A DNA stretch of 64,000 nt from NCBI RefSeq assembly GCF_958295425.1, contig NC_081145.1, positions 310,001 through 374,000 of the forward strand. The letters are read 5' to 3'. A program made the position numbers and the translations under genes. The notes under the pieces were generated by a model. The model ran no database searches. It saw nothing but the letters and a program-made list of their open reading frames with translations, and was not told the DNA's origin. Source of the stretch: Solea solea. Its lineage: Eukaryota; Chordata; Actinopteri; Pleuronectiformes; Soleidae. Below, piece by piece: positions 44,258 to 55,144 of this stretch. Numbering within the stretch: the first letter of the stretch is position 1; the number at the start of each line of letters is the position of its first letter.

Positions 44258-45682
44258 ACCGCTTGCGGTACTAGTTCTTATTATTATAATTTTTCCTCCA
44301 AATGAATGAGGCCTTTCCCATACACCAAAACTCACCGATTTCTGCGACCGCATCAATCCTGGTGTAAATTTACATCTGAAAAAGGTTCGGGGAATGTACG
44401 TAAAAAATTGGATGTGGGAGGGGCCAATACGTGCGGCCCCACAATTATTTATCGCACATGCACGAAAATTGGTACACATGTGTAGAAGAATGATGAATGA
44501 ATGGAAAGGATGAATGAAAGGATGAAGAAAAAATTGCATTATGACCATGATGCAAACCCAACAGGAAGTCCCCCATCTTGGGTTGATCGGCCATTTTTGG
44601 GGCGATTTTGGCAAATTTGCACCAATGGTATTTGAGCTAACTTGTCCTAGAGTTTTCGTGCGATCACCTTCAAACTTGGTGAGGTCACTGTGGACCATTT
44701 GAGGAGCTTAAGGTATCAAAAGTATTTTTTTTAAATGTTGCATGACGCACGAGATAGATACCTCTACTGGAATGGCTTGGAATAGGTATAAGGGTGAGAG
44801 TCAGCGAGTCAGCAGCAGCCAACTTTAACTCTTTCTTCCCACTCCTGAATTCCCCGCTCCAGAGCCTGATGATGTTTCGCCTCAGAAAAACAAAACTCTT
44901 ATAACTTTGCGATGGAAGGTCCGATCCAAACCAAACTTGCTATGATCGATGATGGGCCATGGCCGAAGACGTCTATGCAAAAACAGTCAAGTTTGAAAAC
45001 AGCGCCTCCTTGTGGTGAAAGAAAATACACAAACAAAATGTTTATTTATGTTTTTGGGAATAACTTTTACACAGATCATCATATCAAACTCCAAATTGGT
45101 GAATACACTCAAAACACAAGGTAGACAATGCGTGATGAATATGACGACAAATCGTTTAACGGTGTTGCCATAGCAACGATGCAAAGTCGGATTTTTGACA
45201 AAAAAACAAACTGCTACAACTTCGCAAATCGTGGTCAGATCTGAACCAAACTTGCTAGGAATTGATGATAGTCTGGCCCTAAAGACGTCTATATAAAAAT
45301 ATTCAATTTTGAAAACAGCGCCCCCTGGTGACAGCAGACAATATAACAATATATCAACTCGTCCTAGAGCTTTTGTGCGATCACCTTCAAACTTGGTAAG
45401 ATCACTGTGGACAAGTTGAGGATCTATAGTTATCAAAAGTTTTTTTTAAATGTTGTATGGCGTACGAGATAGGGGGCACCAAAGTTGGAGATAATTGCGA
45501 TTTTTCACAACAGACAGTGAAACTCTTAAAACTTCGCGATGGAAGGTCCGATCCTAACCAAACTTGCTATAGTTGATGATAGTTAGTTGCTGAAGACGAC
45601 TATGTTGCTGAAATGGTATATTTTGAAAACAGCGCCCCTTGGTGGTGGCAGAAAATTCTAAATCCTGGTCCGATCAGAAATC

Positions 45683-47765
45683 AGAAATCAGAAACCTTTA
45701 ATTGTCATTGCACATGTACAACGAAATTATAGCAGCAACCAAGTGTCAAGTACGTAAAAAAGTACAGGTAATAAAAAAAAGGAACAATGTTCAGTGCAAA
45801 GGAACAATGTTCAGTGCAAAGGATATAAAATAGATAAATAGGTAGTATGTACAGTGTTGTTACAGTATATGCACAATGTCCTTGGGTGGTGTGTGTGCGT
45901 GTCAGTCAGTGTGTGTGTGTGTGTTTGTGTGTCAGTGTTTGTTTGTGTTCAGTGCAGTGATGGCTTGTGGGTAAAAGCTGTTTCTGAGTCTGTTTGTTCT
46001 GGTTTTGATGGACCTGTAGCGTCTGCCAGAGGGTAACAGGTCGAAGAGGTGATGTGCGGGGTGGGAACTGTCTTCTGTGATTGCCTCAGCTCTGCTGAGG
46101 GAAGGGAGGGGGCATCCGATGATCCTCTATGCTGTCTTGACCACTTGCTGTAGCCTCTTCCTTTCCGCCTCGGTGCAGTGGGAGAACCACACCGTGATGC
46201 AGTAGGTTAAGATGCTCTCAATGGTAGAGCGGTAGAAGGCCACCAGCAGCTTCTGGCAGATGTTACTTTTCCTGAGCACTCTCAGGAAGTGCAGACGCTG
46301 TTGTGCCTTCTTGATGACAGCTGAGGTGTTGGCAGACCAGAAAAGGTTTGCAGAGATCACGGTGCCCAGGAAGGTGAAGGTGTGGGTCCTCTCTACGCAG
46401 TCCTTGTGTATGTAGAGGGGAAGTGGATCTGACCTGTGTTTCCTGAAGTCCAGGATAATTTATTTTGTCTTTGTGGTGTTCAGAGACAGGTTGTTTACTG
46501 AGCACCACTCAGACAGTTTCTGGACCTCGTCCCTGTAGGCAGACTCGTCTCCCCCCTGTAGGCAGACTCGTCTTCCCCCTGTAGGCAGACTCGTCTCCCC
46601 CCGTGATCAGTCCCACCACCGTCGTGTCGTCTGCGAACTTGATGATGGTGTTACTGGAGTGGGTGGGTCTGCAGTCAGTGGTGTAGAGGGTGTAGAGCAG
46701 TGGACTCAGCACACACCCTTGTGGGGAGCCTGTGCTCAGTGTCCGGGGGGAGGAAAGGTGGTGACCCAGTTTGACCGTCTGAGGTCAGTTTGTGAGAAAC
46801 TCCTTGATCCAGGAGCAGGTGGGTGGGGGGAGTCCCAGGTCAGACAGTTTGCTGACCAGGATGTCGGGGATGATTGTGTTAAAGGCTGAGCTGAAGTCAA
46901 TGAAGAGCATCCTGACGTAGCTCTCCCGGTGTTCCAGGTGGCTCAGCGCGGTGTGGAGTGTGATGGCCATTGCATCCTCTGTCGACCTGTTTGCTCTGTA
47001 GGCGAACTGGTGAGGGTCGAGGGAGGGAGGGAGGCGGGTCTTGATGTGGGTTAGGACCAGCCGTTCCAGGCACTTGGTGATGATGGGTGTGAGTGCGACT
47101 GGGCGGTAGTCCTTGTGGGTGGCAACGGTTGATTTTTTAGGGATTGGGATGATGGTGGACGATTTCAGGCAAACTGGGATGATGGATTGTGTCAGGGAGA
47201 GGTTGAAGATTGTGGTGAAGACCTGCGAGAGTTGTGCGGCGCAGGCCTTGAGCACCTTCCCTGGAACACCGTCCGGTCCCGAAGCTTTCCTGGGGTTCAC
47301 CCTGCTTAGCATCCGTTCCACTTCATGTGCCTGGGCTGGGAGCTGGGTTCGGCTGGGGTGGTGTGGCTGCAGACTGTTGGGCAGGGGTCTCGAAGCGTGC
47401 GAAGAAGGAGTTTAGCTCCTCCGCTAGTGCGATGCTCGAGTCCACTCCTGTGTTGGTCTGTCCTCTGAAGTAGGTAATCTGCTGGATTCCCTGCCACACC
47501 TGTCGGGGGTTGTTGTTAGAGAGGTGGTTTTCAATCCTCTGTCTGTGCTCTGCTTTTGCTTTCCTGATTCCTCTCTTCAGGTCAGCTCTTGCAGCGTTAT
47601 AGAGTTCTCTGTTTCCAGACCTGAAGGCAGTGTTTCTGTCTTTGAGGAGTGTCTTGACCTGGCTGTTCATCCAGGGCTTCTGATTGGGGAACACTCGGAT
47701 ACGTTTCTCCACTGTTACATTCCCCATACAGAACTTGATGTAGGAAAGTACAACCTCTGTGTGTA
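45683..47765 (-). mobile_element. CR1/L2-group LINE, 5'-truncated, nested in the TIR element
   Basis: A 2.1-kb minus-strand LINE with a 3' tail at the left of ATCAGAAATCAGAAATCAGAA (7-bp repeat units) and a 5' truncation near 47,765 that removes the endonuclease. Flanks GGTCCGAT (left) and GGTCCTGA (right) suggest an imperfect target duplication and rejoin the host module. The nearly full-length relative is at 59,604-62,930. Tandem copies of GGAACAATGTTCAGTGCAAA lie in the 3' UTR (45,781-45,822). Confidence 0.85.
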
Positions 47766-47820
47766 CAGTCAGGTCCTGAACCAAACTTGCTAGGATTGAT
47801 GACAGTCGGGCCCTAAACAC
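46127..47820 (-). pseudogene. Reverse transcriptase region of the nested LINE
   Basis: Going 5' to 3' on the minus strand: linker VFPNQKPWMNSQVKTLLKDR and RIENHLSNNNPRQVWQGI; RT start [56 protein letters not shown] and [16 protein letters not shown] (catalytic D). Then comes an in-frame TGA after FLTN, and [16 protein letters not shown] and [18 protein letters not shown] (catalytic ADD). C-terminal pieces are AQQRLHFLRVLRK and FYRSTIESILTYCITVWF. A triplicated 23-24 bp unit breaks the frame just after the ADD box. The copy cannot be translated through. Confidence 0.83.
46536..46606. repeat. 24-bp triplication inside LINE RT
   Basis: Three consecutive copies of a unit containing CTGTAGGCAGACTCGTCT separated by CCCCC/TCCCC. 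The related LINE at 60,600-60,640 has only one copy. Confidence 0.85.
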
Positions 47821-48489
47821 GTCTATATGAAAATATTCATTTTCAAATACAGTGCCCCCTGGTGACAGCAGACAGAATTACATTTATAGTTTTTGATGCT
47901 GCTCTAACAGGGATTGTTGTATCCAACTAAAACTTGGTATGTGGGAGCCCAGATCCTCAACATGTCCGTAAAGTCACCTCCCTACAGGAAGTGGAACGCC
48001 CGAAACAGGAAGTAAAGTCTTATATTATCCGATTGACACATAACTAGATATGTGAGTTACGGGACCTTCACTGAACACGTTTACGGACACGCCTTTCACC
48101 CAACAGGAAGTCAGCCATTTTAAACAGGAAGTGCCCTCTAACTTTGCCATAGATTCTCCGATCTGCACAAAAGCTTATATGTGGCACCAGGGAACTGTCC
48201 TGAGCAAGTCTGCAAAAGATGACCTCCCAACAGGAAGTGGAATGCCCGAAACAGGAAGTAAACTCTAAGATTGTCCGATCTGCACAAAACTTGATATGTA
48301 AGACAAGGGAACTTCCCTGAACACGTTTACAGACATGCATTTGACCAAACAGGAAGTCAGCCATTTTAAACAGGAAGTGCCCTATAAGTTTGCCATAAGT
48401 TGCCCGACCCCCCGAAATTTGGAACAACATGCTCGGGGACGCCGCTGAAAATAACTAGTTCTAAAAATAAGTAGTACCGCGCGCGGTGA

Positions 48490-49690
48490 ATGAAAGGTGT
48501 TCTGTAGAATATTCTTTTACTTTTCTTTACCTCTACAAAAGGTGTTTCATGATCATCATCAGGCTCTGGAGGGGGGAATTCAGGAGTGGGAAGAAAGAGC
48601 CAAAGTTGGCTGCTGCTGACCCTGACCCTTATACCTTTTTCAAGCCATACCAGGAGAGGTCCCTCAAACCCCAATTTATGAGCTGGAATAAAATTATATC
48701 AAGGTTTATTTGGGGGGGGGGGAGACCCAGAATAAGATTGGAAACTCTCCAGCTGCCAAAGAAGAAGGAGGGATGGGACTTCCAAAATTAAAGGAATACT
48801 ACCATGCGGCCCAATTAAGATATATTGTAGGTCGGTTCAAACCGTATTACACAGTATTATTGCACAGTGGAAAGAAATGGAAAAAGAGTTTGGAGAAAAC
48901 CCAGTACGGAATATAATTGGGGATGAAGAAACATACAAGAAGATTCAAAACCTTGCGAGTCTCCATGTGCCCACGTCGCCACACGAGTCCTCTAGCTCAT
49001 CTCCCGTTCATTCACCGTCATTTTCAGTCCTAGTTATTTTCAGCGACGTCCCTGCGCAAAGTTAGAGGGCACTTCCTGTTTAAAATGGCCGACTTCCTGT
49101 TGTGTTGGAAGCGGTGGCATATGATATAATAATAGCATATGATAGCAATTTTACACCGACTTTAAAGGATTTAAACATTGGACAACCAAGGGAATCACAG
49201 CATGGTGTGTTTTGGTGAAAGATGGACAGCTGGAGAGTTTCCAAAATATGACAGAAAAAAAGGATTTAGATAATCAATCATGAATTCTGTGGATTCCTGC
49301 AACTTAGAGACTACTATATGAAAGAGATCAGGATGGACCCCTCCTGAGAAGTGAATAGTGTGATCCAGCTCATAATCAACGCATACAAAGAAACCAAAAT
49401 TAGAATTATATTGGGACTATATAAAACATTGCTACTAAATACATAAAAGAAAGATGGAAATCAGAATTTAACATCAACATTAGTGATGAAGATTTGCTAA
49501 ACATGTGGGAGAATACATCACATATCCACTAGTTCTCGGGTCTGGAGTGAGTTCTCCTGGAAAAATTCAATTCAACAAAAATGTACCTTGTTGGAGAGTC
49601 TGCAGAGAATTTAATGAAAGTCTCTCACATGTTTTTTTTTGGGAAAATTATAAAAGTAATAAAGTTTTGAAAAATGATGTATCACCCATC
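48490..49690 (+). mobile_element. Tx1/L1-type LINE relic, ORF2 C-terminal part (copy C)
   Basis: The plus-strand frame at 48,486-48,791 reads LWRGEFRSGKKEPKLAAADP, QFMSWNKIISRFIWGGG and ETLQLPKKKEGWDF, matching copy A at 19,783. Further right, decayed frames give RDYYMKEIRMDP-like and INAYKETKIRIILGLYK-like stretches of the L1/Tx1 ORF2 tail, interrupted by a ~150-bp scrap of the TIR element (48,975-49,135). At 49,690 it joins abruptly to the L1 ORF1 fragment in opposite orientation. Confidence 0.7.
48975..49135 (-). mobile_element. Fragment of the TIR element, opposite orientation
   Basis: CCTAGTTATTTTCAGCGACGT and GTTAGAGGGCACTTCCTGTT, then AATGGCCGACTTCCTGT, are the reverse complement of the right end of the 44,258-48,487 element (48,360-48,460). 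The palindromic tip itself is not conserved here. Confidence 0.55.
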
Positions 49691-50467
49691 ATTTCTTCTT
49701 TAATTTCCTTTTTCTATTCGTCTTTTAGTGTGGTTAGTTTGTGTCATAGCTCTTTTAGGTCTTTAATGTCCTTACTTACCGTAGCTAGCCCAACTCGCAG
49801 TGATTCGTTGTGTTCTTGGCTGTCCATTTCCTCTGTTGTGTCTTTTCGTAAAGTTATTATTTTACCTCAAAAGTTAATTCATGAGGCTAATATTTGACAG
49901 ATTATACCTCACCCAGTCCTTTGTACTGTGGAATACACTCAAAGGGCCAGTACAACCCATGAAATGCTCATTCCCACATGTTAAAAAGTGATTATGATGA
50001 CTCTCAAAAGTGCAATTGATAAGTCTGTCCAAATGATGAATTATTCCAGCCTTCCCAATTATGAGCTTCCTGATTTATATTCTCCTCCTGACTGGATTGA
50101 CGACTACGACAAAGACAAATCTGAATCTGACTCTGAATCCCATTTGACCTGAACCACAATCGGTCCAGGTCATATGGTTGACACTTTTTGACTGTAGCTT
50201 AGCTCTTTTTGTTAGGTGTCTATGCCATAAAAAAAACAACTGCACAATTTTCTCTCCGTCCTGTAATGATGATGTCTTTTAAACCTTTGATGGTTGTAAT
50301 TAATTTGATGTTCCTGAGGATGGCACTTTGTTTATGGTGTTTGAATTTGACCTTGTTTGTTTATTGTTTTGTTTTACTGCATGGATGTTTTCCTTCTGGT
50401 TGATGGTACGATCAAAACGGGGGGAATGTAATAGGAAATTCCACATACTCATCTCTAACTTTCATAT
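49691..50467. repeat. Dispersed ~780 bp repeat, copy 2
   Basis: Close copy of 27,988-28,768 in the same orientation, with the L1 ORF1 fragment (minus), the small acidic frame (plus) and the AAAACGGGGGGAATGTAATA end. After TTTCATATAC it switches to different sequence (ACTCTAAAAGGTAAT). Confidence 0.8.
49994..50152 (+). CDS. Small acidic reading frame, 52 aa, copy 2
   Basis: Same frame as 28,290-28,448 with one amino-acid change (NYKLP to NYELP) and four synonymous changes. It ends DDYDKDKSESDSESHLT and TGA. No known family. It could be the tail of a longer mobile-element protein whose upstream part has been lost: the preceding codons in another frame read YLTQSFVLWNTLKG-like sequence up to a stop. 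Evidence is limited to the substitution pattern between two copies. Confidence 0.3.
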   Translation: MMTLKSAIDKSVQMMNYSSLPNYELPDLYSPPDWIDDYDKDKSESDSESHLT

Positions 50468-51002
50468 ACACTCTAAAAGGTAATAACTATATGCTTACTT
50501 AAATCATAAGAGTGTACTTTACTTATCTGTCCCTATCCTGTTGATTTAACTCATGGAATATAAGTATGTACTCATTTTTCCTTAAAGAGGTTTAAAACTT
50601 AGTTCATCCGAGTAAACTGAACTTGTAACATTCTGTTCCTGGAGTTAACTCAAAGGTTTGGCAGTGCACATGCGCAGTAGCGCAGCATAAGGAAAGTTAT
50701 CAGAAGGTGGACAAAAGCTTTGGGAGAAGCTACATTTTCTGGGTGTCTTGGTAAGTTATTCAAAGTCTTTAAATTGTCAGCTATAATTTCATTACTTAAT
50801 GTACAACTAAAATTTTGGCAGGACATTTTTTTCTGAACATAGGAAATATCTCTGAAGATAGGCTAATGCTATTGTTAGCTAGCCAAGCCAGCTAACTAAA
50901 ACCGCCATTATCATGCTATTCACATGATTTACATACTGTTAGCTGTTATATCAGCGTTTCCGCTACATGTTTTTTTTTCTAATATGTTATAACAATGTAA
51001 AG
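50468..51002. other. Unassigned sequence, possible MITE start
   Basis: Begins CACTCTAAAAGGTAATAAC, which resembles common fish MITE ends, but no matching right end is identified. No coding region. Confidence 0.35.
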
Positions 51003-51333
51003 CAGGGTTTCCACTACCAGTTACCCTTACTTTGCACCCCTTTCCACAACTCAGTTACAGCTCTAAAGTTACTCGGCGCGTTTTATTTTGAAAGGGGGCG
51101 TAAGTGTTTTACTTTGATTCTGTGTCAGACTTGCTGTCTCGTGCGATCTGCTCAGTTGAGCTTGACGTGATTTAGCAACAGCAACGGCAAAAATTTAACT
51201 GCTACCTATTGATGGCGCGGCGAGCTGCTGCTGGGACGCTGCTGAAGACGTGCCGCGGCGCACCTGGTGGAAATACTCACATTGATTAGCTCCGGCGACC
51301 GCGGCGCTGACGCGCCCGGTGGAAATCCTATAA
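51003..51333. mobile_element. Candidate MITE with GTTTCCAC/GTGGAAA ends
   Basis: The left GGGTTTCCACTACC and right CGGTGGAAATCC form short inverted ends around a GC-rich, non-coding body. hAT-like by appearance, but no clear target duplication was found. Confidence 0.45.
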
Positions 51334-52139
51334 GTGGAAGTCATATAAAAGATTAGTTCATTTTGAACGAAACGTTCACGAACGACACATCACTAACGCT
51401 CACAGAAGACACGTCACTGCAGGGTGAGCGGTGAGCTCTACTTTCAGCGGCACATTTAAACATACAGGGCGATCAAAGAAAACTATCTCACTCTGCGTGA
51501 TCGTATGGCATGGAGAAGGGAATTAATAAACGTGGAAACAAATACAAACAGTTAACAATAGTAAAACAAATACGAACATGTGGGTGCGCAATCCAACACG
51601 TTCAACACAAAGGAAAGTTTATAAAACACAGAACCTTATCTAACTCTGCCCAGAACACTTTGCCTCTTACTGTGAGCTGATAACACGTTTTGCCGTCCGT
51701 CGGGTCCAGTCCAATTCGTTGGAGTCGCGGAGCGTGGATGGGCCGTGGTGTGGATCACAGCGGACAACTGATGATTCTATGCGTCGGCGGAGGACGGTAG
51801 TTTGGGCGTCAGGTTCGGAGAGAGATGTTGGCCCAGGTGCGGACATCGCGGGTCGGAGGATGGCAGCTAGCGGCTGCAGCGTCTCCATTTCAGTTCTGGA
51901 AGGATGCGTGGTTAGACGCAAATGAAGTTTCCCACTGAGGCAGCGAGTGTGAAACTGGCACGGCTTCTTCAAAAAGGGCATAGTTCAAAAAGGGCATAGT
52001 TCGTGTGGCATGGGGCCACATGGCCGGAGCTCTGGACTCCAGGGCCCTGGGGGCCCTTTGGGAGGCCCCTGAAGGAGAGGAGCAAGAAGAGAGACAAGAA
52101 GAAGAGAGGAAGAGAAACACAAAGAGGAAAAATAGAAAG
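51334..52139. other. Unassigned GC-richer sequence
   Basis: GTTCACGAACGACACATCAC near 51,380 resembles a dispersed fish repeat. 51,670-51,980 is open on both strands without any recognised motif, and a short duplication AAAAAGGGCATAGTTC occurs at 51,971 and 51,987. A purine-rich AAGAAGAGAG stretch lies at 52,080-52,145. Confidence 0.4.
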
Positions 52140-52294
52140 AGAAAGAGGATTGTCTGCCCTCTGGTTTTATAGTGTTTTCACACTCTGTTGGGGTTCTCTG
52201 CTCTCCTTGATGTTGTCTATGTACAGTGCCTTGAGATAATGTATGTTATGATTTGGCGCTATACAAATAAAATTGAATTGAATTGAATTGAAGT
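52140..52294 (+). mobile_element. Retroposon 3' tail, (ATTGA)n
   Basis: Plus-oriented end of the family seen at 34,226 and 35,042: GTACAGTGCCTTGAGATAAT, TTTGGCGCTATACAAATAAA, then AATTGAATTGAATTGAA. Confidence 0.7.
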
Positions 52295-52329
52295 GTTTGC
52301 TATGTCGTTTATTTATTCTTAGTCTACTG

Positions 52330-54390
52330 ACTATTTCATCCACATTTATTTCCCGTTGACTATCAATTAATCCAGCTAAGGTGTGCAGCCCCTCCCGCGA
52401 CAGAGGGCCGCCAGAGATTGGTCGACCAAGGTGTGTGAGGATTGTGAAAGAGAGGAAGCTGTAAGAGCTGATGTTTGCTCATTACCCATGTGAGGAGGTG
52501 GGGCCTGGCCAACCCCCAAGCCTGCAGAACCTCTTTTGTGAAGGATGATGGCTGCTCAGTTTGTGATTTAGTTAGAATTTGACATAGATTGTAAATGCCA
52601 CAACTGCCAATTGAGTTTATTGTTTGGGTGAGTTCATGTTTCCAGAAGAGATCCGAGTTTTTCCGAGCAATTATTGTTTTGTAATCTTTCATATTGTGTC
52701 TGCTCTCCCACAGAAAAGTGGATATGGCATTATTTATTTCAGTTAAGGTCTGTTTTGGCAAGTCGCAAATTTGTAAAACATGGTTTAATTTTGACAGAAT
52801 TAGGGAGTTGAGCACAACCACTTTACCGTTGAGTGTAAGCCTCCTCATCTTCCACATTCCCAAGGTTTTTTTTTATTTTTTCAGGCACCTCAAGCCAAGT
52901 CTGATCCCTGGCAGCCACTCCATCACAGCCAAGGTACACACCCAGGACCCTCACACTGGCCTTTTCCTCCCTGAACTGCCATTGGCCTGGTGACCTTGCC
53001 ACCGCGCCACAGTACATTTTTGTTGACTTTTTTAAATTTATTTTGGCACCTCAGGCCGCACAGTAATTATTAATGATATCAAGAGCAACATGAAGGCTCT
53101 TCTCGTTCTTGACCAATATACAGTATTTGTATCATCTGCATAGGAGATCATTTTACAGACAGCTCCGTTGACTGCTCGTATGCATTGGATAGACTGATTT
53201 TGGTTTATAAGGAGGGAGAGGGGCTCGGCCACCAGGCTATACAGAAGAGAAGATAGGGGACATCCTTGTCTGATTGATCGGTTTATTTAGATTTTTGGGG
53301 TTAGAAGACCATTGATTTTGACTTGACTGTGCTCGTTGTTGTATAAAACCTGAATTGTTTTTAGGAAACTTTGACCAAAGCCATACTGTTTTAGAGTGGC
53401 CCAGAGAAATTCATGTTCCACACGGTCAAAGGCTTTTTCAAAGTCTACACCCAGATATATTCCACCACTATTTGACATTTGGGCAAGCACTGACTTGGTG
53501 GAAAGAATGTGGTCTGAAATGTCTCTGCTAGGGATACTGTAGGCTTGTGCTTGGTGTACAAGCCCTGGATATACCGTTTTGAGTTTATTTGCGAGTGCTT
53601 TGGTCAGAATTTTGTAGTCAGTGTTAAGAAGACTGATTGGCCTATGGTTCTACAGATTTGTTTTGTCCCCTTTGTTTTTGTTAACAATTGTAATTAGGCC
53701 AGATGTGAGGGTCTCAGGAGCATAGCTCTGGCTGTCTATTTCCTGAAACACAGATTGCAACATGGGCGATAATTTGTCCTTAAAGGCTTGAAAAAAATCT
53801 GTTGTTAGTCCGTCTAACCCCAGATTTTTGTTTTTATGAAGGCCAGAAATGGTCGCTTCAATTTCACTTGATGTGTGAGGCTGATCACACCAGACTTTGT
53901 CTTCAGTTCCAAGCTGGTTAGTGATTGCTTTAATTACCATCTCTTGATCATACTGACGGACAGGATTACTGGAGTATAGCTGTTGAAAGAAAGAGTGAAC
54001 TGTTGTTAATATTTCGTCAAGATTTGTGATTGAGTTGCCGTCACTGTTTTTTAATTCCTTGATAAACACTTTGCTCTGCAGTTGTTTCTCCAGTCCCAAA
54101 AAATAGGATGTGCACTTTTCACCCTGCTTCTAGTGATTGCCCTGATTCTACTTCATCCCACCAGACAAAAGCATCACTAACCCATCGCATTTCTTCAGAG
54201 ACTTTCTGGAGGAAGTTGTTAATTTTTTTTTATAAATTGAGGGTCCTGTAGTAGACTATTATTGAAGCACCAGACACCTTTGTTTTTTTGTTGAAATGTT
54301 GGAAATATGGACATTTTGATGAAATTATGATCACTTATCGTGTTTATTTGATAATCGATTGTGCTTATTTTGGAAATGGGAAGTTGAGGG
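52330..54390 (-). mobile_element. Tx1/L1-type LINE ORF2 relic
   Basis: 2.1 kb of an L1/Tx1-clade element on the minus strand. The right end contains an endonuclease-end piece (TIDYQINTISDHNFIKM), then WCFNNSLLQDP and a linker. The 3' end is near 52,330, just beside another element's tail. It is 5'-truncated and broken into at least five frames. Confidence 0.8.
52363..54099 (-). pseudogene. Reverse transcriptase of the Tx1/L1-type LINE
   Basis: In element order: FFQQLYSSNPVRQYDQEMV, LHKNKNLGLDGLTTDFFQAF and LTSGLITIVNKNKGDKTNL (N-terminal RT). Next are GGIYLGVDFEKAFDRVEHEF (catalytic D) and GFGQSFLKTIQVLYNNEHSQ. After two frame changes come MAEPLSLLINQNQS and CKMISYADDTNTVYW (catalytic YADD). 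The last parts are RRLTLNGKVVVLNSLILSKL and NAISTFLWESRHNMKDYKTI. These are the RT and C-terminal regions of L1/Tx1 ORF2. The DNA-copying motifs are preserved but no continuous frame remains. Confidence 0.82.
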
Positions 54391-54574
54391 AATTATTGGT
54401 TGTTTGATGTATAGGGATGAAAACCACCTGGGTCAGGTTTTTTGTGAATAAATGACCACCAGTAGTCCCCACATGCTCGGGACCGACCTCAGCACCCACT
54501 AATTGGGCCACCACGGTTCTAGCGGTGCTGCCCGCGGGCTGGTCCGGGGGTGGGAAGGGGCGGGTCCAGGAAAT
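54391..54574. other. Unassigned GC-rich sequence before the minisatellite
   Basis: Short stretch including GGGCCACCACGGTTCTAGC and GGGGTGGGAAGGGGCGGGTC; no gene recognised. Confidence 0.4.
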
Positions 54575-54836
54575 AGTCACTCACTCACTCACTCAGTCAG
54601 TCACTCGCTCACTCAGTCACTCACTCAGTCACTCACTCAGTCGCTCAGTGACTCACTCACTCAGTCACTCAGTCACTCGCTCACTCAGTCAGACACTCAC
54701 TCACTCACTCAGTCACTCACTCAGTCACTCACTCAGTCGCTCAGTGACTCACTCACTCAGTCACTCACTCACTCACTCAGTCTCTCGCTCACTGAGTCAG
54801 ACACTCACTCACTCACTCACTCAGTCACTCACTCAT
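54575..54836. repeat. ACTC/AGTC minisatellite
   Basis: Built from TCACTCACTCAGTC-type units with a higher-order spacing near 96-108 bp (TCGCTCAGTGACTC at 54,641 and 54,737). Open in several frames because the unit lacks stops; the Ser-Leu-Thr-Gln/His repeats it would encode are an artefact. Confidence 0.92.
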
Positions 54837-54890
54837 GGGCTTCAGGGTAAGTTTGAGGCCAGGGGGAGGAGGGTTAGGGTATATATATAT

Positions 54891-55057
54891 TGTGGCGGGC
54901 ACTCGGGGTGTGTTCTCTCACACAGTTGGTTTCTGGGTAAGGGGTGGTTCTGTGATAGATGTATTTGCTGTATGGGGCACATGTGCTCTTGCTGTTCTGA
55001 TACAGAATAAAACCTGTGAAACTCACCTACGTCTCCGCCTTTCCTCATCCTGCCACA
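54891..55057 (+). repeat. 5' LTR of a Ty3/gypsy element
   Basis: Starts TGTGGCGGGC and ends CCTGCCACA, so the LTR has inverted tips TGTGGC...GCCACA. It is 167 bp, with a polyadenylation-like AATAAAACC at 55,006. A primer-binding-site-like TTGGTGACCCCG follows directly at 55,058. Confidence 0.75.
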
Positions 55058-55144
55058 TTGGTGACCCCGTTTTGAACATGTTCCAAGAAGCAGAGGAGTG
55101 TGATTCCTCTTCGGCAAACAGTGGACGTGCTTTCTCTTCGACCA

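Larger units (their letters stand above)
44258..48487. mobile_element. DNA element with palindromic TIRs, LINE-interrupted
   Basis: The left end ACCGCTTGCGGTACTA and right end (minus strand) ACCGCGCGCGGTACTA are inverted repeats, and each contains its own ACCGC-NN-GCGGT palindrome. The body is non-coding and built from diverged tandem modules: AACCAAACTTGCTA, GACGTCTATATGAAAATATT, CAGCGCCCCCTGGTGACAGC, then a CAGGAAGTCAGCCATTTTAA module. It also contains a reverse piece of Tx1 sequence (44,755-44,890). Without the nested LINE it would be about 2.1 kb. No transposase is visible, so the superfamily is unknown. Confidence 0.65.

Noticed and set aside
51667..51981. 104-codon minus-strand frame
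   Set aside because: GC-rich stretch open on both strands, no motif, no splice or promoter context.
54503..55010. Long Ser/Leu/Thr/Gln repeat proteins
   Set aside because: Products of the ACTC/AGTC minisatellite, open in two frames because the unit lacks stop codons.
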